Shown: one piece after another, positions 1 through 8,395 of the stretch
How positions within the stretch are numbered: the stretch's first letter is position 1
Layout: the number at the start of each line of letters is the position of its first letter
Assembly: GCA_944349415.1 (NCBI GenBank)
Contig: CALVMX010000006.1
Location: 1-46,585, forward strand
Length of the DNA stretch: 46,585 nt
Direction of reading: 5' to 3'
DNA from: an uncultured Clostridia bacterium
Lineage (GTDB): Bacteria; Bacillota; Clostridia; Christensenellales; UBA1242
Program-made: the position numbers and the translations under genes
The notes under the pieces: generated by a model
Told to the model about the DNA's origin: nothing
Databases searched by the model: none
What the model saw: the letters and a program-made list of their open reading frames with translations, nothing else

Positions 1-88
1 TCACTTGCGTTTTTTTTTCGCTGTTTTTTTGTAAACCTTCTATCCAACGAATTTTGCAAGTATCCGATAAAATTTCATAATTTTTCAT
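1..88 (-). CDS. 5' end of an unknown leftward gene (partial)
   Basis: Only the first 29 codons lie inside the window, and the reading frame is open to position 1. The ATG at 88-86 is preceded by a strong AAAAGGAGG ribosome-binding site at about 95-103 (minus strand) and by a consensus promoter at 112-141. The visible N-terminus begins MKNYEILSDT and becomes Lys/Gln-rich. It has no signal peptide and no recognisable motif, so no function can be proposed. A second ATG at 78 is in another frame. Confidence 0.6.
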   Translation of the reverse strand, partial: MKNYEILSDTCKIRWIEGLQKNSEKKTQV

Positions 89-111
89 AAAAATCCTCCT
101 TTTACCAGTAT

Positions 112-141
112 ATTATAGTAAATAAAATATTATTTTGTCAA
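112..141 (-). promoter_or_regulatory. SigA-type promoter of the leftward gene at the window edge
   Basis: On the minus strand TTGACA (141-136) is followed after 18 nt by TATAAT (117-112). Both hexamers are perfect. It drives the partial gene starting at 88 and is divergent from the promoter at 182-210. Confidence 0.75.
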
Positions 142-181
142 TATATTTGTAAGGATTAACCAATATACTTTTGAATATTGT

Positions 182-210
182 TTGACAAAACATTTTTAAA
201 ATAATAAAAT
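182..210 (+). promoter_or_regulatory. SigA-type promoter of the MATE-HAD gene
   Basis: TTGACA (182-187), a 17-nt spacer and TAAAAT (205-210). The expected transcription start is near 217, only about 8 nt before the ATG at 225, so the 5' leader would be very short. No good Shine-Dalgarno is visible. Confidence 0.7.
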
Positions 211-224
211 ATCTTGAGTTAATT

Positions 225-2174
225 ATGACAAAAGTAGAGAAAAAAGATTTTTGGAAATATTTTATAAATACATTTAAAAGTGGAAATTATCTACTTTTAA
301 AATATCTTTTGTCTTCTATTTTATATATTATCATTTCAGTTGTTTCAAACCTTTTGCAAGTTAAAGAATTAACTTATCTTAATGCTTTTTTATCGCTTGC
401 ATATTTCTCAACTATGATTTCTTTTGGTATTTCTGGAGGAATATTTGTTTTTGTAAATCAAAATATTGAATCTAAAGAAAACGTATCTAAATATGTAAGG
501 TGTGGCTACGAATTAAATCTTATTGTATCGACTGTTTTTACGGCACTTCTTGTGGCATTCCCAAGATTTTTTATGGAGCAAATAACAGGCTATGTTCCAG
601 ATGATTATACTTTTTACTATTTAATGTGCGTTTATTTTTTCATTAGTTGTATTTATGGATATTTATGTAATATTATTCAAAACTTTGAACTTTTTAAAAT
701 GAACTTGTTTGTGGTCAATGCTCCTTTGATATTGATTATTGTTTCTTTTTTAATCTTGTATTTTGGTGGAATTTTTTACTTAAATTTAATCGCAATTATG
801 TATGTTATAGCATATCTTGCGGGGACAATTTTTGCCACTTTTTGTGTTATGCGAAATAACAAATTTAAAATTAATATCTTTAAGCCTACGCGTTTAAATT
901 TTACTTTGAGACAATGGAAACTGCTTGTTTCAACTTTTTTAATTGAAATTATTTGGGAAGTTGGTTATTATGCTACAAGCGTGGCGCTTCTTCGTGCGAA
1001 TGAAGGGATTTTTAATACATATTTATATCTTGAAAATGTTTTAGATATTTTCAATGGATTTTTGTTTACTTTCGTGACTATAACATCTATTAGAATAACA
1101 AGAGCACTGGGATATAACAAGTTTGATGAAGCATTTAGACATGCGAAATATTCAATTTATGCCACTTTAATAATTTGGTTATTCTATACTGTTTGTTCTA
1201 TGATTTTGATTTATCCTATTGCTCTTGGTGTTAATGATGCCTATTTTGATTTAATGTTTACAGCACTTCCGTCCTATGTGTTTATTCATCTTTTTAGATT
1301 TGTTGGCTGGACTTATTGCTCATATATGTTAAAACTTGGCGGAAAAACAACTTTATTGCTTATCATGGAAATTATAAGCACCATATATCTTATCGCTCTT
1401 TGTTTCTTTATTCAATACTTACCTCAAAACATTCTTTTAATCTATGTTATGGTAACCTTAAACGAAATTGTGCCTATTCCTATTTATTATTTTATGTATA
1501 AGTCAAAGAAATGGATGGTAAATGTGAACGAAGATCCAAAACTTTTAAGAAACAAAGTTAAACTTTTCATTTTTGACTTTGATAATACACTTTATTATGA
1601 TGTAAACTGGAATTTTTGGACAAAAGTTATTCAAAACTATTTTAATGAACATTTTAGTTATTTGACTGAAAAAGAAAAAATCCAACTATGCAAAAGAGTT
1701 TTAAATAAACGAAAGGTTACCTCTGACGAAGATTTGTGCCGCATTTTATTTTCTGTGGAAGGTAATTGTGATAGTTGGCTAAACTACCGAAAAGCACTTC
1801 CACTGAGTGAGGAAGAAAAAAATGCCAAGGTTATAAGCCATGAAAATCTTCTAAAGTTTGCAAAGCAAGCACACGATAAAAATGGTGGAATCTATATTGT
1901 TTCCAATTCAACTATAGAGGATATAAAAATGTTTTGCGAATATCATAATTTTGATTTATCGCTTTTTGATGGAATAATTATCAATGAATTTAAAACTGAA
2001 AACTCTTCAAAGCAAGAATTTTTTGAAAGCCTTATGAAAAAACATAACGTGAAACCTGACGAGGTATTGATTATAGGTGACAGTTATAAACATGACATTA
2101 TTCCAGCAAAAAATTTGAAAATGAATTATTATCATTGCAAAAACGGTTTTTCTTATGAAGAAGTAGTAAGTTAA
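225..2174 (+). CDS. MATE-like membrane transporter fused to a HAD-family phosphatase
   Basis: The first ~440 residues form about 12 hydrophobic segments. The pattern resembles MATE/polysaccharide-flippase transporters, including a loop of the type SIRITRALGYNKFDEAFRHA after the sixth or seventh helix. From about residue 446 the protein becomes soluble and carries the HAD motifs in order: motif I FDFDNTLYYD (D451, D453), motif II IVSNST (about residue 565), and motif IV IGDSYKHDI (D619, D624). This resembles pyrimidine-5'-nucleotidase/phosphoglycolate-phosphatase-like HADs. The reading frame is continuous, so the fusion is real in this sequence. The membrane part probably exports or flips a substrate and the cytoplasmic HAD may dephosphorylate it or a related metabolite; that link is inference. 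It stands alone, with a weak hairpin terminator at 2267-2295. Confidence 0.75.
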   Translation: MTKVEKKDFWKYFINTFKSGNYLLLKYLLSSILYIIISVVSNLLQVKELTYLNAFLSLAYFSTMISFGISGGIFVFVNQNIESKENVSKYVRCGYELNLIVSTVFTALLVAFPRFFMEQITGYVPDDYTFYYLMCVYFFISCIYGYLCNIIQNFELFKMNLFVVNAPLILIIVSFLILYFGGIFYLNLIAIMYVIAYLAGTIFATFCVMRNNKFKINIFKPTRLNFTLRQWKLLVSTFLIEIIWEVGYYATSVALLRANEGIFNTYLYLENVLDIFNGFLFTFVTITSIRITRALGYNKFDEAFRHAKYSIYATLIIWLFYTVCSMILIYPIALGVNDAYFDLMFTALPSYVFIHLFRFVGWTYCSYMLKLGGKTTLLLIMEIISTIYLIALCFFIQYLPQNILLIYVMVTLNEIVPIPIYYFMYKSKKWMVNVNEDPKLLRNKVKLFIFDFDNTLYYDVNWNFWTKVIQNYFNEHFSYLTEKEKIQLCKRVLNKRKVTSDEDLCRILFSVEGNCDSWLNYRKALPLSEEEKNAKVISHENLLKFAKQAHDKNGGIYIVSNSTIEDIKMFCEYHNFDLSLFDGIIINEFKTENSSKQEFFESLMKKHNVKPDEVLIIGDSYKHDIIPAKNLKMNYYHCKNGFSYEEVVS

Positions 2175-2266
2175 ATTAGAAATTTTAACTATTTTTGTTT
2201 CAGTAATTATTTAAGCGACAAAATTAGTTTTAAAAAGTGAGACAATTACTTAAAAATTTTTAAATT

Positions 2267-2295
2267 TTATTCCAAATTTATTTGGAATAATTTTT
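2267..2295 (+). terminator. Hairpin with short T tract, possible terminator or operator
   Basis: TTATTCCAAA (2267-2276) pairs perfectly with TTTGGAATAA (2281-2290) across a TTTA loop and is followed by TTTTT. It could end the upstream gene. It also lies directly upstream of the probable -10 box TATGAT (2300-2305) of the next gene, so an operator role is equally possible. Confidence 0.45.
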
Positions 2296-2344
2296 ATATT
2301 ATGATACAATTAAGATGTTGAATTTCAACAATACGGAGGGAAAA

Positions 2345-3886
2345 ATGGTTGTTGCGGTTACTGGTATAACAGGAAACATGGGACAGGCGACATTAGAACA
2401 AATTGTTAAAATTAAGGAAATTGACAAATTTAAGTTTTTGGTTCTTCCAGACGACAAAAGAATCAAAAAACTTTTGAAAAAATATAAAAGTTATAAAAAC
2501 AAGTTTGAAATTATCTACGGAAATTTAAAGGATAAGGAAACTTGCGAAAAGTTGGTTGAAGGTTGCGATTATGTCGTAAATTTGGCGGCAGTTATTCCAC
2601 CACATTCTGATAAATTTCCTCAAAAAGCTATAGACTGCAATGAAATTGGCGTTAAAAATTTGGTTAAATCTATCGAAGAACTACAAAAGCAACCAAAATA
2701 CATACATATTTCAACAGTGGCACTCTATGGCAATAGAAATTACAAACATCCTTGGGGAAGAGTGGGGGATCCACTGCTGGTAAGTCCATTTGATATCTAT
2801 TCTGCGACTAAACTTCGCGGAGAATTTGCGGTTTTGGAAAGTGACATAAAAAATTGGGCTGTGATTCGTCAGACTGCCATGCTGCATAACAATATGCTTG
2901 CCGACAATTTGAATGACGGACTTATGTTTCACACTTGTTTCAATGCACCACTTGAGTGGGCTACTGCACATGATAGCGGGGTGCTTATTGCCAACATTTT
3001 AAAAAGCGATATTGAGAAAGATTTAGGAAATAAGTTTTGGAAAAAAGTGTTTAACTTGGGTGGTGGAGCAGAAAATTGTATAACGGGCTATGACACATTA
3101 AATGACGGCTTTAAACTTATTGGTGGAAGCACAAAAGATTTCTTTAAACCATTCTATAATGCAGCTCGAAATTTCCACGGTATGTGGTTTTATGACGGCA
3201 AGGTTCTAGATGATATGTTCCACTATCAGTCTCAAACAACAGAGGACTATTGGAAAGAAATTTTGAAAAATCACTCCTATTATAAAATGGGAAGAATTGT
3301 TCCAAAAGGAATAATTTCGACATTTGCTATCAAGCGTCTTTTTAAAGATGACAATTCTACTAGATTTTGGTTCGATCATAACGATGAAGCAAAAATGCTT
3401 GCTTATTTTGGCGGAAGTGAAAAATACAAGAATATTTCTCCAAATTGGGAAGAATTTAATTTGCTTGTTGAGAACAAAACAGATAGTGGCGAAGAAATAG
3501 ATTATCAAAAATTAAGGAAAGTGGAAAATGCAAAATTAATAAACTATTACTGCGACTTAGATACTGATAAATATACTCTTAAAGATTTACAAAATTATGC
3601 AACTATGCATGGCGGAAAACTCATATCAAAAAATTACAGTGGTGACTTATACGAAAAACTTGAATGGGAAACTCAAGACGGCGAGAAATTTATTGCTTCT
3701 CCATTTACTGTTTTAAAAGCTGGGCATTGGTATAATCCAATATACTTTAAAAATGTTTGGGATTTTGATAGGCTTTCTAAAAAAGATAAAATTTATCAAG
3801 AAATTTGGCTTGATTCACATGATGAAAGTGAAAATAACATGTATTATTATGACGATAATTTCAAAGCACATGTTATTAAAAAATAA
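2345..3886 (+). CDS. NAD(P)-dependent epimerase/dehydratase (extended SDR) with extra C-terminal domain
   Basis: The N-terminal ~330 residues are an extended short-chain dehydrogenase/reductase: the Rossmann glycine motif VTGITGNMG (G7, G10, G13), an acidic/NxAA-type segment (VNLAAVIPP), and the catalytic YSATK (Y152, K156). The remaining ~180 residues are not part of the usual ~310-residue fold. Around residues 415-465 they contain a GGKLIS...Y...LEW...F.ASP..VLKAGHWYNP pattern like a treble-clef/zinc-ribbon-type repeat, but without the cysteines. The substrate is unknown. The start is placed at 2345 because GGAGGG (2335-2340) lies just upstream; an ATG at 2315 would place translation almost at the predicted transcription start. 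The gene is 17 nt from the EFR1-like gene, probably co-transcribed, hinting at a redox role. Confidence 0.75.
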   Translation: MVVAVTGITGNMGQATLEQIVKIKEIDKFKFLVLPDDKRIKKLLKKYKSYKNKFEIIYGNLKDKETCEKLVEGCDYVVNLAAVIPPHSDKFPQKAIDCNEIGVKNLVKSIEELQKQPKYIHISTVALYGNRNYKHPWGRVGDPLLVSPFDIYSATKLRGEFAVLESDIKNWAVIRQTAMLHNNMLADNLNDGLMFHTCFNAPLEWATAHDSGVLIANILKSDIEKDLGNKFWKKVFNLGGGAENCITGYDTLNDGFKLIGGSTKDFFKPFYNAARNFHGMWFYDGKVLDDMFHYQSQTTEDYWKEILKNHSYYKMGRIVPKGIISTFAIKRLFKDDNSTRFWFDHNDEAKMLAYFGGSEKYKNISPNWEEFNLLVENKTDSGEEIDYQKLRKVENAKLINYYCDLDTDKYTLKDLQNYATMHGGKLISKNYSGDLYEKLEWETQDGEKFIASPFTVLKAGHWYNPIYFKNVWDFDRLSKKDKIYQEIWLDSHDESENNMYYYDDNFKAHVIKK

Positions 3887-3903
3887 CTTTTAAAAGGATC
3901 TTT

Positions 3904-4839
3904 ATGAAAATTTTAATATGCTATTTTTCAGGGACAGGAAACACAAAAAGAGTGGTAGACAAATATGTTGAGGTATTTAAGAATAAGGGCTGTGAAGTCG
4001 ACACTTTTAGAGTGGAAAATCAAAATTTTGAGTATAACATAGAAGATTACGATAAAATTGGACTCGCTTATCCAATTCATGCTTTTAACGCACCTAGCAT
4101 TATTTTTGATTTTATTAAAAAGTTACCTAAACTAAAAGAAGAAAAGCCTTTATTTATCATTAAAACTTCTGGCGAACCATTGAGATTAAATAACATTTCT
4201 TCCATAAAACCAATGAGCATTTTAAAGAAGAAAAACTTTAAACTCACAAATGAGTATCATTACTGTATGCCTTATAATATAATTTTTAGGCACACTGATT
4301 CTATGGCGTATAAAATGTGGGAAACTGCTAAAAAACTTATTCCTATTGATGCCCAAGAAATTTTAGACGGAACGGAGGTTAAACTTAAAAAATTTCCTTT
4401 AGGACGACCGCTTGCTTTTGTTTTCCGTATTGAGCATTGGGGCGGAAGATTTAATGGTAAAAGATATAAAGTTAAAGATTCTTGCGTTCACTGCAATGCT
4501 TGTGTGAATATATGTCCAACTCATAACATAACAGTGGAAAATGGCGAGTTTCATTTTGGAAAAAATTGCATAATGTGTATGCGTTGTGCCTTTTTGTGTC
4601 AAAAAAATGCTATTAAAATTGGACTTTTTGAAAAATGGAAAGTAAATGGTCCATATACTTTCCAAAAACCAGACAAAGAAGAAGAAAATAAACATAAAAA
4701 ATACTGCAAGAAGTCTTATCAAAAATATTTTAAGCGTGCAGAAGAGAAAATTAAAAACGCCCAAAAGATATCAGCTGAAGAGAAGGATTTTTCAGAAGAA
4801 TTTGAAGAAAATTCTGTAGTAACTGCTAAAAATCAATAA
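3904..4839 (+). CDS. EFR1-type flavodoxin/2x[4Fe-4S] ferredoxin fusion
   Basis: The protein starts with a flavodoxin-like FMN-binding signature (CYFSGTGNTKRV, residues 7-18) and a flavodoxin domain to about residue 160. Two ferredoxin clusters follow: C194-x2-C197-x2-C200-x3-C204-P and C222-x2-C225-x2-C228-x3-C232. The last cysteine of the second set is followed by Gln instead of the usual Pro. The final ~60 residues are Lys/Glu-rich. This architecture matches the EFR1 family of cytoplasmic electron carriers common in anaerobic Firmicutes. AAAGGATCTTTATG gives a reasonable ribosome-binding site. Its place directly after the SDR gene suggests it supplies or accepts electrons for that enzyme or a shared pathway (inference). 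Confidence 0.85.
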   Translation: MKILICYFSGTGNTKRVVDKYVEVFKNKGCEVDTFRVENQNFEYNIEDYDKIGLAYPIHAFNAPSIIFDFIKKLPKLKEEKPLFIIKTSGEPLRLNNISSIKPMSILKKKNFKLTNEYHYCMPYNIIFRHTDSMAYKMWETAKKLIPIDAQEILDGTEVKLKKFPLGRPLAFVFRIEHWGGRFNGKRYKVKDSCVHCNACVNICPTHNITVENGEFHFGKNCIMCMRCAFLCQKNAIKIGLFEKWKVNGPYTFQKPDKEEENKHKKYCKKSYQKYFKRAEEKIKNAQKISAEEKDFSEEFEENSVVTAKNQ

Positions 4840-4875
4840 TTTATCTAATTTATTTTGTAAAACATGTAAAAAAAG

Positions 4876-4904
4876 TTGTAAAAATTTTAAAAATTTGCTA
4901 TCAT
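4876..4904 (+). promoter_or_regulatory. Promoter abutting the ATG (leaderless candidate)
   Basis: TTGTAA (4876-4881), a 17-nt spacer and TATCAT (4899-4904). The ATG follows after exactly 6 nt, so a start at +7 would coincide with the initiation codon. Confidence 0.55.
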
Positions 4905-4910
4905 ATATAT

Positions 4911-5678
4911 ATGAGAGATTTTAGAGATATAAGTTTGTTTAAAAAATTGATGTTTATCATCCTTTCCGTTTTAATTTTAGCGGGAATGGTTATTGTGCTT
5001 GCTGACATCGATTTCAATGTAAGCGAAGATGTTGCTAGGTGGTTAAACAATGAGATGATTTCCTATGTTGTCTTATGTTTATCGCTACTTATGAGTTTAA
5101 TATTTTTAAGGCTAAACAAAAAAAGTATTCTGCTTACGATTTCGCTCATAGCAATTATTGTTGGGGCATCGTTTAATGTTTTTGTTCCTTTTGAAGGAAA
5201 TGCGAACAATGAAGCGATCCTATATTGCCTTTGTGCATTCCAAGGCGCAATTTTAATTTATACAGTTTGGTTAGATAGGGGGACGGGCCTTAAAATTTTA
5301 GATTTAGCGATTAGAGTTGCTTTAAGTTTACTTGCGTTCTTCTTACTTCCTGAGTATTTGCCAGATTATTTTGATATTACAAACACAATTTTTGTTATCT
5401 ATCTTATAAACTCGCTGGTTTCTTTGTTTACTCTTGCTTTTCATTTTAAAACAAATTATCTACTTTGGTGTGGTTTACTTTTGGTTCTCGCAGGAACAAT
5501 TTTCTATATGTTTATGTATGGAGGGTTAGAACTTTTCGGAATTGCATCTGGTGGTTTTGCAAGTTTTCTAAATTCTTTTGATATTGCTTTCCTTTGCACA
5601 GGACTTGGAGTATATTTAATTGCAACATCTGCCACATTTTCAAGCAATATGTTAACTAAGCCAAGCCAAAATATGTAG
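4911..5678 (+). CDS. Unknown polytopic membrane protein
   Basis: The 255 residues contain about eight hydrophobic helices (roughly residues 13-31, 48-66, 73-92, 103-120, 130-148, 155-176, 184-205, 220-243) joined by short loops, with a short polar C-terminus. No signature I recognise is present, so it is left as an integral membrane protein of unknown function. There is no Shine-Dalgarno: the ATG sits 6 nt after a -10 element, suggesting leaderless translation. The next Met (residue 14) has no better context. A strong terminator follows at 5703. Confidence 0.7.
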   Translation: MRDFRDISLFKKLMFIILSVLILAGMVIVLADIDFNVSEDVARWLNNEMISYVVLCLSLLMSLIFLRLNKKSILLTISLIAIIVGASFNVFVPFEGNANNEAILYCLCAFQGAILIYTVWLDRGTGLKILDLAIRVALSLLAFFLLPEYLPDYFDITNTIFVIYLINSLVSLFTLAFHFKTNYLLWCGLLLVLAGTIFYMFMYGGLELFGIASGGFASFLNSFDIAFLCTGLGVYLIATSATFSSNMLTKPSQNM

Positions 5679-5702
5679 ATTTAAAATTAATTCATATTTT
5701 AG

Positions 5703-5725
5703 AAACAGCGTTTTGCTGTTTTTTG
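5703..5725 (+). terminator. Rho-independent terminator
   Basis: AAACAGC (5703-5709), a GTTTT loop and GCTGTTT (5715-5721) continue into a T run. It ends the membrane-protein gene at 4911-5678. Confidence 0.8.
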
Positions 5726-5734
5726 TTTATCTTG

Positions 5735-5763
5735 TTGACAAAAGGAAAATAGATTTGATAAAA
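5735..5763 (+). promoter_or_regulatory. leuS promoter
   Basis: TTGACA (5735-5740) is followed after 16-17 nt by GATAAAAT (5757-5764). The leader to the leuS ATG is only about 45 nt, too short for a T-box, so leuS does not appear to be under tRNA-sensing attenuation here. Confidence 0.6.
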
Positions 5764-5811
5764 TATTCCTTGAAATCTAAATGCGTATGATATAAATTTA
5801 TTGGGGGCTAT

Positions 5812-8241
5812 ATGAACTATACAGAAATTGAAAAAAAATGGAATAAAATTTGGGAAGATACTCAACTTTATAAATTTGACAATAAAAATTTGGATAAAAA
5901 ATATTATCTTCTTGAAATGTTCTCTTATCCAAGTGGAGCAAGTTTGCATCTAGGTCACTGGTGGAACTTTGGTCTTTCAGATAGCTTTGGCAGATTTAAG
6001 AGACTTCAAGGTTATAATGTTTTTCAGCCTATGGGTTTTGATGCTTTTGGACTTCCAGCAGAGAACTATGCTATAAGGACTGGTATTCATCCTGAAGACA
6101 GCACTCGACATAATATAAAAGTCATGGAAGAACAACTTAAAGCAATGGGTGCCACTTTCAACTGGGACTATGAACTTATCACTTGTAATCCAGATTATTA
6201 TAAATGGACACAGTGGCTTTTTATTCAACTTTATAAAAATGGCCTCGCTTATCAAAAAGAAGCTCCAGTGAATTTCTGTCCTTCTTGTAACACTATTATT
6301 GCCAACGAGCAAGTGGTAGACGGTGTTTGCGAACGTTGTGGCTCGACAATTATTCGTAAAAATATGAAACAATGGTTCTTTAAAATCACTAAATACGCAG
6401 ACGAACTTTTGTCTGGGCTTGACACTATTGACTGGCCAGAGAAAACAAAAATTCTTCAACGTAATTGGATAGGCAAGAGTGTTGGTGCAGAAGTCGATTT
6501 TAAAGTGGAAGGGAGCGACGAAAAACTTACCGTATTCACGTCTCGTGCGGACACTTTGTTTGGCGTAACTTTCTTAGTTATTGCACCTGAACATAAACTT
6601 TTGCCACAGTTAATAAAGCCAGAATGTAAAGAACAAGTGGAAAAATATATTTCCGAATCTTCTAAAAAGGACGAAATAACAAGAACAAGCACTGTGACAG
6701 AAAAAACAGGCGTTTTCACAGGAACTTATGTTATAAATCCTCTAACAAACGAAAAGGTCCCTCTTTTTGTTGCCGATTATGTTATCTCAACTTATGCAAC
6801 AGGAATTGTTATGGGTGTTGCTGCACATGACTCTCGTGACTATGACTTTGCAAAAAAATATAATTTACCTATAAAACAGGTCATTGAAAACAAAAATGGC
6901 GAAACGGTTTTACCATTTACTGAATATGGAAAACTTGTAAATTCTGCAGAGTTTAATGGCTTAACAAGTGAAGAAGCGAAAACAAAAATCGTCGAAAAAC
7001 TCGAAAAAATGGGCGAGGGAAGATTCAAAACTAACTATAAACTCCACGACTGGTCAGTGGCTCGTCAACGTTATTGGGGATGTCCTATTCCAATAATTTA
7101 CTGCGAGCATTGCGGAACCGTTCCTGTGCCTGAAAAAGATTTACCAGTTATTTTACCACATATCACAGACTACAAGCCAGACGGCAGTGGACCACTTGGA
7201 AAATGCGAAGAATATATGAATGTTAAATGTCCAATTTGCGGTCGTCCAGCAAGACGTGAGGCTGACACTCTTGATACTTTTGTATGCTCTTCTTTCTATC
7301 AACTTCGCTATCCAGAATCTCTTCATAACAATGACGAAATCTTTAATCGCGAATATGTTGATAAAATGTTGCCAGTTGACTGTTATGTCGGTGGTGTGGA
7401 ACATGCGACAGGCCACTTGTTGTATTCTCGTTTTATCACCAAATTTTTGCGTGATATTGGTAAACTTGATTTTGATGAACCGTTTAAACGTCTATTTCAT
7501 CAGGGCATGATTTTAGGGCCAGACGGTAAAAAAATGAGCAAGCGAAACACATCTAGAACTGCTGATGACTATGTCAAAGAATTTGGTAGCGATGCTTTAA
7601 GACTTCATATGATGTTCTCTTTAAAATATGTTGATGGCGGAATTTGGAATGATGACGGAATCAAACATATTAAGGCCTTTATGGAAAGAGTGGAACGTAT
7701 TGTTTTGAAGTGGCATAAAGAAAAAGGAACAAGCAAAAAATATGATGCTGAAGAGAAAGAACTTGACTACGTTTTAAACAAGACAATTAAAGAAGTTGCC
7801 GAAAATTTCGAAACATTTTCCTTCAATTCTGCAGTTGCAAGAATTATGGAACTTGTGAACGCAATGTATAAATATGACACTCGAAAAGAGAAGAATGGCG
7901 AGCTTATGGAAAAAACTATAAAAGAGCTTCTTATCATTCTTTCGCCGTCTGCACCTCACTTTACAGAGGAACTTTGGGAGCAAATCGGCGAAAAATATTC
8001 CATTTTCAACCAAAGATATCCAAAATGTGATGAAAATAAAATTGTTTTGGATGTTGTTGAAATAGCCGTTCAAATCAATAGTAAAATTGTCGCAAGAATG
8101 GATATTGACACAAATTTAAGTAACGATGAAGTTTTGAAAATTGTGAAAGAAAATGAAAAAATAGCTTCTCTTATAAACGGCAAAACAATAGTTAAAGAAA
8201 TTGTTGTTCCAAAGAGAATTGTAAACTTAATCTTAAAATAA
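5812..8241 (+). CDS. leuS: Leucyl-tRNA synthetase
   Basis: Class Ia aminoacyl-tRNA synthetase that charges tRNA-Leu in the cytoplasm. At 809 residues it has normal bacterial length. The HIGH motif appears as HLGH (residues 46-49) and KMSKR at residues 574-578. A four-cysteine zinc knuckle (CPSC...CERC) lies near residue 160-180. The CP1 editing domain is present: a threonine-rich TSRADTLFG region near residue 245 and GVAAHDSRDYDF near residue 335, including the conserved Asp that blocks leucine hydrolysis. A second CxxC/CxxC zinc ribbon is in the catalytic insert (about residues 430-480). The anticodon-binding and C-terminal domains follow. The ribosome-binding site is GGGGGC just before the ATG. 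It is transcribed alone and ends in the hairpin at 8248-8284. Confidence 0.97.
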   Translation: MNYTEIEKKWNKIWEDTQLYKFDNKNLDKKYYLLEMFSYPSGASLHLGHWWNFGLSDSFGRFKRLQGYNVFQPMGFDAFGLPAENYAIRTGIHPEDSTRHNIKVMEEQLKAMGATFNWDYELITCNPDYYKWTQWLFIQLYKNGLAYQKEAPVNFCPSCNTIIANEQVVDGVCERCGSTIIRKNMKQWFFKITKYADELLSGLDTIDWPEKTKILQRNWIGKSVGAEVDFKVEGSDEKLTVFTSRADTLFGVTFLVIAPEHKLLPQLIKPECKEQVEKYISESSKKDEITRTSTVTEKTGVFTGTYVINPLTNEKVPLFVADYVISTYATGIVMGVAAHDSRDYDFAKKYNLPIKQVIENKNGETVLPFTEYGKLVNSAEFNGLTSEEAKTKIVEKLEKMGEGRFKTNYKLHDWSVARQRYWGCPIPIIYCEHCGTVPVPEKDLPVILPHITDYKPDGSGPLGKCEEYMNVKCPICGRPARREADTLDTFVCSSFYQLRYPESLHNNDEIFNREYVDKMLPVDCYVGGVEHATGHLLYSRFITKFLRDIGKLDFDEPFKRLFHQGMILGPDGKKMSKRNTSRTADDYVKEFGSDALRLHMMFSLKYVDGGIWNDDGIKHIKAFMERVERIVLKWHKEKGTSKKYDAEEKELDYVLNKTIKEVAENFETFSFNSAVARIMELVNAMYKYDTRKEKNGELMEKTIKELLIILSPSAPHFTEELWEQIGEKYSIFNQRYPKCDENKIVLDVVEIAVQINSKIVARMDIDTNLSNDEVLKIVKENEKIASLINGKTIVKEIVVPKRIVNLILK

Positions 8242-8247
8242 TAAGCA

Positions 8248-8284
8248 GAAAAAGATAGCGTAAAACACATATGCTATTTTTTTT
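8248..8284 (+). terminator. Rho-independent terminator of leuS
   Basis: An A-rich arm with GATAGC pairs with GCTAT followed by nine T. The stem has a bulged G and a larger loop, but the long T tract makes it a convincing terminator. Confidence 0.7.
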
Positions 8285-8355
8285 TGTTAAATTATTTAAA
8301 TTTTAATCCAACTAATATTAGAAAGTTGTAATTATGTTATTGTTAAAATTATTAT

Positions 8356-8384
8356 AAAAAAAGAACCATAATTTTATGGTTCTT
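8356..8384 (-). terminator. Terminator of the leftward acidic-tail gene
   Basis: AAGAACCATA (8361-8370) pairs with TATGGTTCTT (8375-8384) around an ATTT loop. Read leftward the stem runs into seven T, just past the stop codon at 8396. Confidence 0.8.
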
Positions 8385-8395
8385 CTATATTCAAA

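Noticed and set aside
5764..5811. Leader of leuS considered for a T-box
   Set aside because: Only ~45 nt from promoter to start codon and no AAGGTGG-type signature.
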